From: Prevotella sp.
GTDB lineage: Bacteria; Bacteroidota; Bacteroidia; Bacteroidales; Bacteroidaceae
NCBI GenBank assembly: GCA_017417465.1
Contig: JAFPZD010000157.1
Coordinates: 1 to 54,053, forward strand
Reading direction: 5' to 3'
DNA: 54,053 bases
Below the pieces are notes generated by a model. The model saw only the letters and a list, made by a program, of their open reading frames with translations. It was not told the origin of the DNA and made no database searches. The translations under genes and the position numbers were made by a program. This document shows positions 7,542 through 15,572 of this stretch, piece after piece (positions within the stretch are counted from its first letter, which is position 1; each line of letters starts with the position of its first letter).

Positions 7542-8534
7542 ATGGCATTTTTAACTAACGACAAACTGGTCATCGTCGGCGCAGCCGGCATGATTGGCTC
7601 GAACATGGCCCAGACAGCTTTGATGATGGGTCTTACCAGCAACCTGTGTCTCTACGACGTATTCTCACCCGAAGGCGTTGCCGAGGAAATGCGGCAGAGC
7701 GGCTTCGACGAGGCCACCATCACCGCTACCACCGATGCCGAGGAGGCTTTCCGCGGTGCCAAGTATATCATCTCAAGCGGTGGTGCTCCCCGTAAGGAGG
7801 GCATGACACGTGAGGACCTGCTGGCCGGCAACTGCAAGATTGCTGAGGAGCTGGGTATGAACATCAAGAAGTTCTGTCCCGACGTGAAGCACGTGGTGAT
7901 TATCTTCAACCCCGCCGACCTCACTGGTCTGGTGACGCTGCTCTATAGCGGCCTGAAGCCTGGTCAGGTGACAACGCTGGCAGGTCTGGACACCACCCGT
8001 CTGCAGAGCGCACTGGCCAAGAAGTTTGGTGTGCTGCAGAGCGAGATCAAGGGCTGCGCTACCTACGGTGGACACGGTGAGCAGATGGCCGTCTTCGGCA
8101 GCCATGTCACCATCAAGGGCCGCAAGCTGACCGACATTATCGGCACGCCCGAGTTCCCCGCTGAGGAGTGGGAGCAGATGAAGACCGACGTCACCAAGGG
8201 TGGTGCCGCTATTATCAAGCTGCGTGGCCGCTCGTCGTTCCAGAGCCCCTCATACCTCTCAGTTGAGATGATACGCGCCGCCATGGGCGGTGAGCCTTTC
8301 CGTTTCCCCGTTGGCACATACGTGAAGACCGACAAGTACGACCACATCATGATGGCCATGAAGACCACCATGACGGGCGAGGGAGCCAAGTACGAAGTTC
8401 CTCAGGGCACAGCCGAGGAGAATGCCAAGCTGGACGCCAGCTATGAGCACCTCTGCAAGATGCGCGACGAGCTGGTAACGCTGAACATCGTTCCTCCCAT
8501 CGCTGAGTGGAACAAGATCAACCCGAACCTCTAA
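7542..8534 (+). CDS. mdh: Malate dehydrogenase (NAD-dependent)
   Basis: 330 residues of the LDH/MDH superfamily, interconverting malate and oxaloacetate in the cytoplasm, in Bacteroidales largely on the reductive route to succinate and propionate. The Rossmann motif is VGAAGMIGSNMAQ. The substrate loop GGAPRKEGMTREDLLAGN has the two-arginine-type MDH signature with Lys beside the first Arg. Further motifs are NPADLTGLV and the catalytic His in TYGGHGEQMAVFGSHVT. The ATG at 7542 begins MAFLTNDKLVIVG; the in-frame ATG at 7479 lies upstream of the predicted transcription start. The gene is monocistronic, ending 12 nt before a strong intrinsic terminator. Confidence 0.9.
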   Translation: MAFLTNDKLVIVGAAGMIGSNMAQTALMMGLTSNLCLYDVFSPEGVAEEMRQSGFDEATITATTDAEEAFRGAKYIISSGGAPRKEGMTREDLLAGNCKIAEELGMNIKKFCPDVKHVVIIFNPADLTGLVTLLYSGLKPGQVTTLAGLDTTRLQSALAKKFGVLQSEIKGCATYGGHGEQMAVFGSHVTIKGRKLTDIIGTPEFPAEEWEQMKTDVTKGGAAIIKLRGRSSFQSPSYLSVEMIRAAMGGEPFRFPVGTYVKTDKYDHIMMAMKTTMTGEGAKYEVPQGTAEENAKLDASYEHLCKMRDELVTLNIVPPIAEWNKINPNL

Positions 8535-8546
8535 AAGTAAAAGGGT

Positions 8547-8592
8547 AAAAAAGAAGCACGGGCAGGAAGTTTCTTGTCCGTGCTTCTTTTTT
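8547..8592 (+). terminator. Intrinsic terminator after mdh
   Basis: Perfect 15-bp inverted repeat (8547-8561 with 8578-8592; arm AAAAAAGAAGCACGG), with further pairing in the loop and a terminal T6 run. The A-run on the left arm would make it work in both directions. Confidence 0.9.
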
Positions 8593-8645
8593 GTATAATG
8601 TATTTGTTAAATAGTGTGTCGAAAACGGAAATAATTGAGGCAAAA

Positions 8646-8677
8646 TTTGCCTGAACGGCACAAAAGCAGTACCTTTG
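8646..8677 (+). promoter_or_regulatory. Promoter of the cobalamin operon
   Basis: -33 TTTG at 8646-8649 and -7 TACCTTTG at 8670-8677 with a 20-nt spacer, close to the Bacteroidetes consensus. It lies just upstream of the riboswitch aptamer. Confidence 0.75.
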
Positions 8678-8683
8678 CACTCC

Positions 8684-8858
8684 GATTTGGTAACCGTGAG
8701 GCAAAAGCCCCTACGGTGCAAGGGAATCAGGTGTAAATCCTGAGCTGTACCTGCAGCTGTCATCCGCGTTCAAAGGAACTGGCACCAAGTCACTGTCCCC
8801 GCTATGATGGGGATGGGAAGACGCCAGTTCGGTGCGGAGAGCCAGAAGACCTGCCACG
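8684..8858 (+). promoter_or_regulatory. Cobalamin riboswitch
   Basis: Recognised from conserved blocks in order: GGTGCAAGGGAATCAGGTG, AATCCTGAGCTGTACCTGCA, GTCACTGTCCCCGC, GGGAAGACGCCAGT and the B12 box AGCCAGAAGACCTGCC at 8840-8855. It precedes a TonB receptor and the whole cob operon, so adenosyl- or methylcobalamin should repress expression. The start of the first gene (8906) is 48 nt after the aptamer, consistent with control of translation initiation. The open frame beginning at 8804 runs through the aptamer and its first codons are not used. Confidence 0.95.
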
Positions 8859-8905
8859 TCGAAGAAAAGAAAAACAATGCCTTCAGGAATAAAGGCTGGA
8901 AATCA

Positions 8906-11200
8906 ATGCAAGCAAAAAGAACGATGCTGGGCGTCCTTGTGGCGCTGTTGTACTGTGTGTGCCTATGGTCTCAGGAAATGAACGACTCACTTCCCGAGGT
9001 AGTTGTCACAGGCACTGGCACGCAGCACCTGCTGCGCACGGCACCCGTACAGACCGAGGTCATCAGCGGGCGCCAGCTGCGGCAGTACGGTGGTCGCTCG
9101 CTGGAGGACATTCTCAGCGGCCTCTCTGCCTCGTTTGCGTTCAACGAGGGTGACATGGGCAGTCAGATGCAGATGAACGGTCTGGGCAACAACTACATCT
9201 TGGTGCTCGTCGACGGCAAACGCCTTCACGGCGACGTAGGTGGCGAGAACGACCTTAGCCTCATCGACCCCCACAGCATCGAAAAGATAGAGATCGTAAA
9301 AGGAGCCGCCTCGGCGCTTTATGGCAGCGATGCTATTGCCGGCGTGGTGAACATCATCACAAAGAAGCACAACGAGGGTCTGCTCGTCGAGAACACCACA
9401 CGCGTGGGCAGCTACGGCGACGTTCGTCAGCACAACGGGCTTGGCATCGGTCTGGGGCCGATAAAGAGCTACACCAACTTTCAGCTGCAGCACAGCGATG
9501 GCTGGCAGAACACGGCCACCGAGTGGACGCCGTCGTCGGCAGCACCTATCACCGACTCACGTAGCAAGACGGTGAACCGCCACACTAACTGGCAGCTCAG
9601 CGAACAGCTCACTTGGAGCGTCCGCCCAACGTTGGAGGTCTATGGCGGTGGCTCTATATATAAAAAAGGTATATACCGCCCGAAGGGCAAATACCCGAAA
9701 TACGATGTGAAGACTTTCGACATGAACTACGAGAATGCCTCGGCCTCCGTTGGCGGGAAGTGGCGCCACGGTCTGACGCGGTCTGACACAGACGCCGTCA
9801 CTCTCGACGTAGACTGGAACCGTCACGCCTACTACCATGCCTTCACATCGACCACACTGGCTGAAGGTTTCGATGAGCAGGGGCAACTGATTCTCGACTT
9901 CCCCTATTTTGAAGGGCAACGGGCTCTACAGACTGACCAACAGCGCATCATGGGACACCTGAAAGGTGTGTTCACACTGTCGGAAGCCCACCGCCTCAGT
10001 GCGGGCATCGAGGTACGTCACGACTACCTGAAAGCTCCCACCAGTATTGCCGGAGGCACTGCCACAGATGACACAGAGGCCCTCTACGTGCAGGACGAGT
10101 GGAGCATCGGTTTTTCTAAAGGCCACGGTTTAACACGGTTGGACACGGAAGGAGGTAACAAAGGGAAGAATGGCCACGGTTCAACACGGTTAGGCACGGA
10201 AGGAGATAACAAAGGGAAGAATGGCCACGGTTCAACACGGTTGGACACGGAGCATACCTTGTTGCACGTCACTCCCGGCTTGCGTCTGAACCGCAACGAG
10301 GGGTTCGGATTGCGACTGACACCGAAACTGTCGGCCATGCTGGCCTTGGGAGACCTGCGCCTGCGGGCCTCATGGAGCCAGGGTTTCAAGACACCCACGT
10401 TGAAAGAGCGCAACTACCGCTACCTACGTGAAATGACAACAGTGATGCTCTATCTGGGCAATGCCGACCTGAAGCCGCAGACCTCTAACTACTACTCGCT
10501 GAGTGCTGAGTACACGCTGGGACGGCTGAACATGTCGGTGACAGGCTACTACAACCGACTGGACGACATGATCACACTGGTCACCATCCCCGTGAGCAAC
10601 GCGCCTGCCGACTATCGGCAACAGTATGGCGAGATGTTGAGCAAGGTGCGCCACTATGAAAACATGGAGGACGCCCGCACATGCGGCATCGACATCAACC
10701 TGCGCTACAGTTGGCGCGACCTGACCTGCGGACTGGGCTACAGCTATCTGGACACCGATGCCCACGTCTACGACGACAGCCACGGCACCCTCGTCCCAGT
10801 GACTATCGACGGCATGGCCCGTCATAAGGGCAACTGCTTTGTGACGTGGCAGCACGCTTTCTCGCCTTTCTACCGTATGAGTATAGGACTCTACGGACGC
10901 ATGTCGACGAAACGCTATTATCAGAACGACGGCGATGGCAAGGGCTGGCAGATGTGGCGTCTCAGCACGGGCCACGACCTCGGTCACTCGAAACAGTTCG
11001 ACTGGCGCGTGGAGGCCGGCATCGACAATATCCTGAACTACTGCGACCGCACGCCTCACGGTCTACACCTGGGCACCACCACACCGGGCCGCACCGTCTA
11101 TGCCACGCTCACCGTGCGCTTCCATCAAGGCAAACAACTCAAATTCACAAATAACACTAAGTCAAACTTAAAAAACAAACAACAAGATGAAGAAGATTAA
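8906..11200 (+). CDS. TonB-dependent outer-membrane receptor (BtuB-like)
   Basis: 764 residues from the ATG at 8906. It has a signal peptide (MQAKRTMLGVLVALLYCVCLWSQ), a TonB box-like region (SLPEVVVTGTG), a plug domain (about 30-150, with KRLHGDVGGENDLSLIDP and KGAASALYGSDAIAGVVNII) and a C-terminal 22-strand barrel. Its place directly after a cobalamin riboswitch makes it a corrinoid, or possibly cobalt/tetrapyrrole, transporter of the BtuB class. The barrel contains a 17-residue tandem repeat (GHGSTRLDTEGDNKGKN-like, 10,121-10,251), likely in an extracellular loop. It overlaps the next gene by 14 nt. Substrate is inferred from regulation and neighbours. Confidence 0.92.
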   Translation: MQAKRTMLGVLVALLYCVCLWSQEMNDSLPEVVVTGTGTQHLLRTAPVQTEVISGRQLRQYGGRSLEDILSGLSASFAFNEGDMGSQMQMNGLGNNYILVLVDGKRLHGDVGGENDLSLIDPHSIEKIEIVKGAASALYGSDAIAGVVNIITKKHNEGLLVENTTRVGSYGDVRQHNGLGIGLGPIKSYTNFQLQHSDGWQNTATEWTPSSAAPITDSRSKTVNRHTNWQLSEQLTWSVRPTLEVYGGGSIYKKGIYRPKGKYPKYDVKTFDMNYENASASVGGKWRHGLTRSDTDAVTLDVDWNRHAYYHAFTSTTLAEGFDEQGQLILDFPYFEGQRALQTDQQRIMGHLKGVFTLSEAHRLSAGIEVRHDYLKAPTSIAGGTATDDTEALYVQDEWSIGFSKGHGLTRLDTEGGNKGKNGHGSTRLGTEGDNKGKNGHGSTRLDTEHTLLHVTPGLRLNRNEGFGLRLTPKLSAMLALGDLRLRASWSQGFKTPTLKERNYRYLREMTTVMLYLGNADLKPQTSNYYSLSAEYTLGRLNMSVTGYYNRLDDMITLVTIPVSNAPADYRQQYGEMLSKVRHYENMEDARTCGIDINLRYSWRDLTCGLGYSYLDTDAHVYDDSHGTLVPVTIDGMARHKGNCFVTWQHAFSPFYRMSIGLYGRMSTKRYYQNDGDGKGWQMWRLSTGHDLGHSKQFDWRVEAGIDNILNYCDRTPHGLHLGTTTPGRTVYATLTVRFHQGKQLKFTNNTKSNLKNKQQDEED
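10121..10251 (+). repeat. 51-bp in-frame tandem repeat in the TonB receptor
   Basis: About 2.6 units starting at 10,121, 10,172 and 10,223. Each encodes 17 residues beginning GHG(L/S)TRL, so unit changes keep the frame. The core words CCACGGTT and ACACGG recur around 9768 in the same gene and at 30,557-30,582 in the 5'-nucleotidase gene, so the unit seems built from a dispersed repeat. Confidence 0.85.
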
Positions 11201-12296
11201 ATTCCTTCTGCTGGCCATGATGGCCATGATGACCGCCACGACTTTCGTGGCCTGTAGTGACGACGATGACGACAACAACAGCGTCAGTGAGAACATGGCT
11301 CGCTACCAGAGCGAGGTGGACCAGGTTGTAAAGAGTCAGAAGAAGAACTCGAAAGCCATCCTCCTCGTGGCTTTCGGTAGCACTTGGCAGCAGGCCTACG
11401 ATGCCTTCGACCTGACCCGTTCAGAGTATGAGAAAGAGTTCGCCGGCTACGACGTGTACCTTTCGTTCTCAAGTGCCATCTGCATCAACCGTGCCCGCGC
11501 AGCCGAGAACACCACTGCCCGTTCGTTCTATGAGCCCAAGTATTGGCTGGAGGCCTTCGGCCGCGTGCAGTACAGCGAGATCATCGTGCAGTCGATGCAG
11601 GTCATCCCCGGTGAGGAGTTCAGCCGCGTGGTGAACGCCATGAAGGACTTCGGCAACAACTCGAACGGCGACCTCGACGACAAGTACATGTCGAAGGTCG
11701 TCCTGAAGCTCGGCATGCCCCTGATGTACACCGTGGCTGATGCCGCCACCCTGGCCGGTGCACTGCACCAGAACTTCTCGAAGTACACGCAGAATGGCGC
11801 CATGTGCTTCATGGGTCACGGCAATCCTGACGAGTATGACACCTACAAAGCCAACGTGCGCTACACCCAGCTGGAGAATGCGCTGCAGAAGCTTAACAAG
11901 AACTACTTCGTGGGTACCGTCGACATGGCCGACAACTACAAGGTGCAAGTCTGCAACCGCATGAAGGCTGCTGGCCTGACCAGCGGTAATGTCTATTGCG
12001 CTCCCCTGATGTCGATTGCCGGTGACCACGCTCACAACGACATGGCTGGTGACGACGACGAGTGGGAAGCCTCGATGGCCACTCAGACCGAGGACGAGGC
12101 TGAGGACGTCAGCTGGAAGAAGTACTTCGAGCACATGGGCTACATAACCGAAGCCAACGGCACCTACGTGGACAATGGTGACAACGCCCTGGTGAAAGGT
12201 CTGCTAGAGTACAGCAACATCCGCGCCCTGTATAAGAACCACACCCGCCAGGCTGAGGTGGTTGACTTCTACCACTCGATGTATCCCGAGGAGTAA
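11187..12296 (+). CDS. cbiK: Exported sirohydrochlorin cobaltochelatase CbiK (lipoprotein)
   Basis: 369 residues. The CbiK fold (about 50-365) would insert Co2+ into sirohydrochlorin. Both metal/catalytic histidines of CbiK appear conserved: His211 in MGHGNP and His281 in AGDHAHNDMAGD. Unlike the Salmonella enzyme it begins with a lipoprotein signal (MKKIKFLLLAMMAMM...FVAC) with lipidation at Cys23. The next residues, SDDDDDNN, resemble the lipoprotein export signal that takes Bacteroides lipoproteins to the cell surface. The mature protein should therefore sit outside the cytoplasm, perhaps on the surface next to the TonB receptors. Its job may be chelation of scavenged tetrapyrrole, cobalt capture or corrinoid binding. 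It follows the receptor with 14-nt overlap and abuts the binding-protein gene. Confidence 0.88.
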   Translation: MKKIKFLLLAMMAMMTATTFVACSDDDDDNNSVSENMARYQSEVDQVVKSQKKNSKAILLVAFGSTWQQAYDAFDLTRSEYEKEFAGYDVYLSFSSAICINRARAAENTTARSFYEPKYWLEAFGRVQYSEIIVQSMQVIPGEEFSRVVNAMKDFGNNSNGDLDDKYMSKVVLKLGMPLMYTVADAATLAGALHQNFSKYTQNGAMCFMGHGNPDEYDTYKANVRYTQLENALQKLNKNYFVGTVDMADNYKVQVCNRMKAAGLTSGNVYCAPLMSIAGDHAHNDMAGDDDEWEASMATQTEDEAEDVSWKKYFEHMGYITEANGTYVDNGDNALVKGLLEYSNIRALYKNHTRQAEVVDFYHSMYPEE

Positions 12297-13439
12297 ATGA
12301 GACATGCAGCAATAGGGCTGTCGCTGCTTGCTTCCGCGCTGCTGCTGTCGTGTGGAACAAAGGAACGAAGGCCTGAACAGACAGTGACGGCCAACGAGCT
12401 CTACCTGCATCACGACACTGTCTGGCAACACGCCGACGACTACAGCGACACCATCGAGATACGCTATGCCAAAGGGCTCAGCGTCAGCTATGAGTCCGAC
12501 GGCATACATATCGCCATCAGCAACCCCGACCCTGCCGCCGCGAGCGGCAGGGTTGAGGCTTTTGTAATGACCAAGCCCGCCAGCCGCTTCATCTGCACCA
12601 CGGCATTGCAGGTGGGCAACTTCGAGGTCTTGGGCCTGGAGGACCGCATCGTGGGCATGAACTCTTTGCGCAACCTCTTTTCGCCGCAAGTGAAGGCACA
12701 GATGGCCGACGGGCGCACCGTGCGCATCGGCAAAGAGGGTAACTTCGACCTGGAAACCGTTATCGCTGCCCGCCCCGACTACATCTTCGTGTCGGCATCG
12801 AAGCACGGTGGTTTCGAGGCACTGAAGGAGTGCGGCATCCCCCTGCTGTCGCACCACGGATATAAAGAGACGGACCCGCTAGGCCAGGCCGAGTGGATAA
12901 AGCTCATCGGACTGCTTACGGGTGAGACGCGCCGCGCCAATGCAGTCTTTGCCGACATCGAGCGCAAGTACCTGACGTTGCGCGACGAGGTGGCACGCCT
13001 CGACTCGCTCAGCCGCCCCACTATCATCAGTGGTCGGCAGATACGTGACGGCTGGTATATTGCTGGTGGCCGCAGCTATCTGGCACAGTTGTTCCACGAT
13101 GCCGGTGCTCGCTACATCATGGCCGACAACGAGGACTCTGGTGGCACCACGCTCGACTTCGAGGCCGTCTATGCCCGTGGCCTCAATGCCGACTTTTGGC
13201 AGACTGACGGTAGTTTCGACGGCGACTTCACGCTGCAGACACTGGCTGACGAAGACCCACGCTACGCCTCTATGCGTGCATGGAAAGAGCAGCACGTGCT
13301 CTTTTGTAACCTAACCCGCAAGCCCTATCGGGAATTGGCCGGCGTACAGCCTCACCTGCTGTTGGCCGACTTCGTAAAAGCATTCCACCCCGAGCTATTG
13401 CCCGACTATCACCCTACTTACTATGAGATCATTAAATAA
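12297..13439 (+). CDS. BtuF-like ABC substrate-binding lipoprotein
   Basis: 380 residues. The signal peptide ends in the lipobox LLLSC (Cys19). The body is a class III periplasmic binding protein with two lobes and a helical linker (VGMNSLRNLFSP, TVRIGKEGNFDLETVIAARPDYIFVSA, IPLLSHHGYKETDPLGQAEWIKLIGLL). It should pass corrinoid or a cobalt-tetrapyrrole to the BtuC-type permease encoded about 8.5 kb downstream in the same operon. The ATG directly follows the cbiK stop codon, and the end overlaps the second TonB receptor by 17 nt. Substrate identity rests on context. Confidence 0.85.
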   Translation: MRHAAIGLSLLASALLLSCGTKERRPEQTVTANELYLHHDTVWQHADDYSDTIEIRYAKGLSVSYESDGIHIAISNPDPAAASGRVEAFVMTKPASRFICTTALQVGNFEVLGLEDRIVGMNSLRNLFSPQVKAQMADGRTVRIGKEGNFDLETVIAARPDYIFVSASKHGGFEALKECGIPLLSHHGYKETDPLGQAEWIKLIGLLTGETRRANAVFADIERKYLTLRDEVARLDSLSRPTIISGRQIRDGWYIAGGRSYLAQLFHDAGARYIMADNEDSGGTTLDFEAVYARGLNADFWQTDGSFDGDFTLQTLADEDPRYASMRAWKEQHVLFCNLTRKPYRELAGVQPHLLLADFVKAFHPELLPDYHPTYYEIIK

Positions 13440-15549
13440 GCCAGCCTGGTGGATAGATGCTATAGCTTCTATAGTATCTATAGTTTCTATAGTAACTATA
13501 GTGTCTATAGCTTCTGTAGAGGCTGTGGCGCAGCCTGTCGACTCGTTGCGCTCACAACTGCTGAACCCTGTTGTTATTACTGGTACAGGCACTTATCACC
13601 GTGCCGACAACTCACCTGTGGCCGTGAAAGTCATTACCGCCAAAGAGCTTCAGAACGCAAAGGTGAGCACACTGCAGGAGGCACTGGCACGGCTAACCAC
13701 CCACGTCACCACCCATACCAACGGCATGGGAGAGTTCATCAACTTCAATGGTGTCAGCGACGACTATATCGTCATTCTTGAGAATGGACGGCGCGTAAGT
13801 GGCGACGACCGTTGGCAGCGCTTCAACCTGTCGAACGTGAAGCGCATCGAAATCTTCAGCGGGGCAGCCTCAGCCCTCTACGGCTCAGATGCCATAGCCG
13901 GTGTCATCAACATCATCACTGACGATAGTCGCTCATCGGTTGCAGCCACGTCAGACACCCAGTTTAAGAGTCACGGACGGCTGAGCCAGGACATCAGCAT
14001 CGACGTCAACAGCGGCAGTTTCTCTGCTCACACCAACTATGCCCATCGACAGGCTGACAACTGGCAAGTGAACCACTACCAATCCTTCAACGAGGATGGC
14101 ACTGAGGTGCTGAAACTAACGGGGCGTCCCATGTCGGCCGCTTTCCGCAGCGACAACATCAGCGAAAAGATGGAATGGCGCTTCGACGACCACTGGTCGG
14201 TCTATGTACGCGGTTCCTACTACGACTACCTGACAGCACGTCCACAGGCGGCTACCTACTTCACACAAAAGAAAGCCACAGACAAGACCACTGGCGAAAA
14301 GACATTTACGTACAGCGAGCGGCAGGCCTACACCTACGATCTGCACCATCAGTCGTACACCTACGGTGGCGGTGCCCGCTGGACTCCCAACAACCAAACG
14401 CACGTCTACCTCGATGTCTACAGCGACAACTATGCCTCGAAGTATGATTATTGGCAGACAGCCAAGGCCGAAAGCTACGACGAGACACGCAAGCGCACCC
14501 ATTATGTCAACGAGACACTGCGCGGCATTTTCCGACTAGCCTCATGGAACAAGCTGTCGGCCGGTATCGAACTGGTGCAGGAGAGTCTTAGTAGCCAGAG
14601 CGACAACATCGACTTCGAGACCACTGGCACCTACAATGTCTTTGCCCAGGACGAGGTGCAGATTGTGCAGGGACTGGAAGGCGTGGCTGGTCTGCGCTAC
14701 ACCCATAACGAGCATTTCGGCTCGGCACTGACGCCCAACGTGGGACTGTTCTACCACCTTGGTGGCTTCCGCTTACGCGCCAGCTATGCTGGTGGCTATC
14801 GCACCCCCACGCTGTCACAGCTCTATGCCACTGACCAGGCCAAAACCACGGCCCGCTACACGCTCTTCAACACACAGCTCAAACCTGAGAAGAACCATTT
14901 CTTCAATCTGAACGCTGAGTACAGCAACCATTGGATGAGTCTCTCAGTGACCGGCTTTATGAACAAGATACGCGACATGATCAACTACCGCACGATGACA
15001 CAGACCGAAATTGATGCCGACTCCTACCTGACCTCCTTGCAGGCCGACGGGTGGACCACCATCCGCCAGCGCGACAATATCGACCGTGCCACGCTACGAG
15101 GTGTCAGCGCCTCAGTGAAGTTGTTGCTGCCAGGCGGACTGACGCTCGGCGGCGGCTATACCTTCACCGACTCGGAGGCTGAGACGCAGACACTCGACAA
15201 GAAGACGCAGCTGTACGTCACGGAGACGACCGACGTGGACAAGAGCGTGCGCCATGTGGGCAGCGTGCTGGCGCAGTGGGACCACCAATGGCGTAACTAT
15301 CACTTGAACATCAGCCTGAACGGGCATCTGCAAGGCCGTCGCTACAGCAGCACTTACGGCTATGCCGATGGTTACAGCCAGTGGGACCTTACCACCAGCC
15401 ACGCCATCGCTCTGCGCCACTTCACACTGGAGCCAGGCCTCGGCATCGAGAACCTCTTCAACCAGCGTGACACGTCGCCTTGGAACGCCAACTTCTCGAC
15501 CATCAACCCCGGACGCTCGCTCGTGGTGAGCCTCCGCATGAAATATTAA
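13423..15549 (+). CDS. Second TonB-dependent receptor (BtuB-like)
   Basis: 708 residues with a plug (about 45-160; GTGTYHRADNSPVAVKVI, VILENGRRVSGDDRW, FSGAASALYGSDAIAGVINII) and a C-terminal barrel ending in VVSLRMKY. It is clearly related to the first receptor of the operon but not a copy of it. The start ATG at 13,423 overlaps the preceding gene. The hydrophobic core of the signal peptide is encoded by seven 9-bp units, giving AIA-SIV-SIV-SIV-TIV-SIA. Two BtuB-like receptors in one operon suggest different cobamides or a cobinamide/tetrapyrrole split; nothing in the sequence says which. Confidence 0.9.
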   Translation: MRSLNKPAWWIDAIASIVSIVSIVTIVSIASVEAVAQPVDSLRSQLLNPVVITGTGTYHRADNSPVAVKVITAKELQNAKVSTLQEALARLTTHVTTHTNGMGEFINFNGVSDDYIVILENGRRVSGDDRWQRFNLSNVKRIEIFSGAASALYGSDAIAGVINIITDDSRSSVAATSDTQFKSHGRLSQDISIDVNSGSFSAHTNYAHRQADNWQVNHYQSFNEDGTEVLKLTGRPMSAAFRSDNISEKMEWRFDDHWSVYVRGSYYDYLTARPQAATYFTQKKATDKTTGEKTFTYSERQAYTYDLHHQSYTYGGGARWTPNNQTHVYLDVYSDNYASKYDYWQTAKAESYDETRKRTHYVNETLRGIFRLASWNKLSAGIELVQESLSSQSDNIDFETTGTYNVFAQDEVQIVQGLEGVAGLRYTHNEHFGSALTPNVGLFYHLGGFRLRASYAGGYRTPTLSQLYATDQAKTTARYTLFNTQLKPEKNHFFNLNAEYSNHWMSLSVTGFMNKIRDMINYRTMTQTEIDADSYLTSLQADGWTTIRQRDNIDRATLRGVSASVKLLLPGGLTLGGGYTFTDSEAETQTLDKKTQLYVTETTDVDKSVRHVGSVLAQWDHQWRNYHLNISLNGHLQGRRYSSTYGYADGYSQWDLTTSHAIALRHFTLEPGLGIENLFNQRDTSPWNANFSTINPGRSLVVSLRMKY
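13459..13521 (+). repeat. 9-bp tandem repeat encoding the signal-peptide core
   Basis: Seven consecutive 9-bp units of the type TCTATAGTA (with variants GCTATAGCT, ACTATAGTG, TCTGTAGAG), codon-aligned, each coding three residues (SIV/SIA). Unit changes would lengthen or shorten the signal peptide in frame. A comparable 9-bp array with CTAG words lies between gldL and gldM (43,193-43,255). Confidence 0.85.
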
Positions 15550-15572
15550 ATCATCTTTTGCGCTATCATTCT

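Noticed and set aside
8804-8905. Upstream ATG extending the first TonB receptor
   Set aside because: It lies inside the cobalamin riboswitch aptamer; the signal peptide starts at the ATG at 8906.
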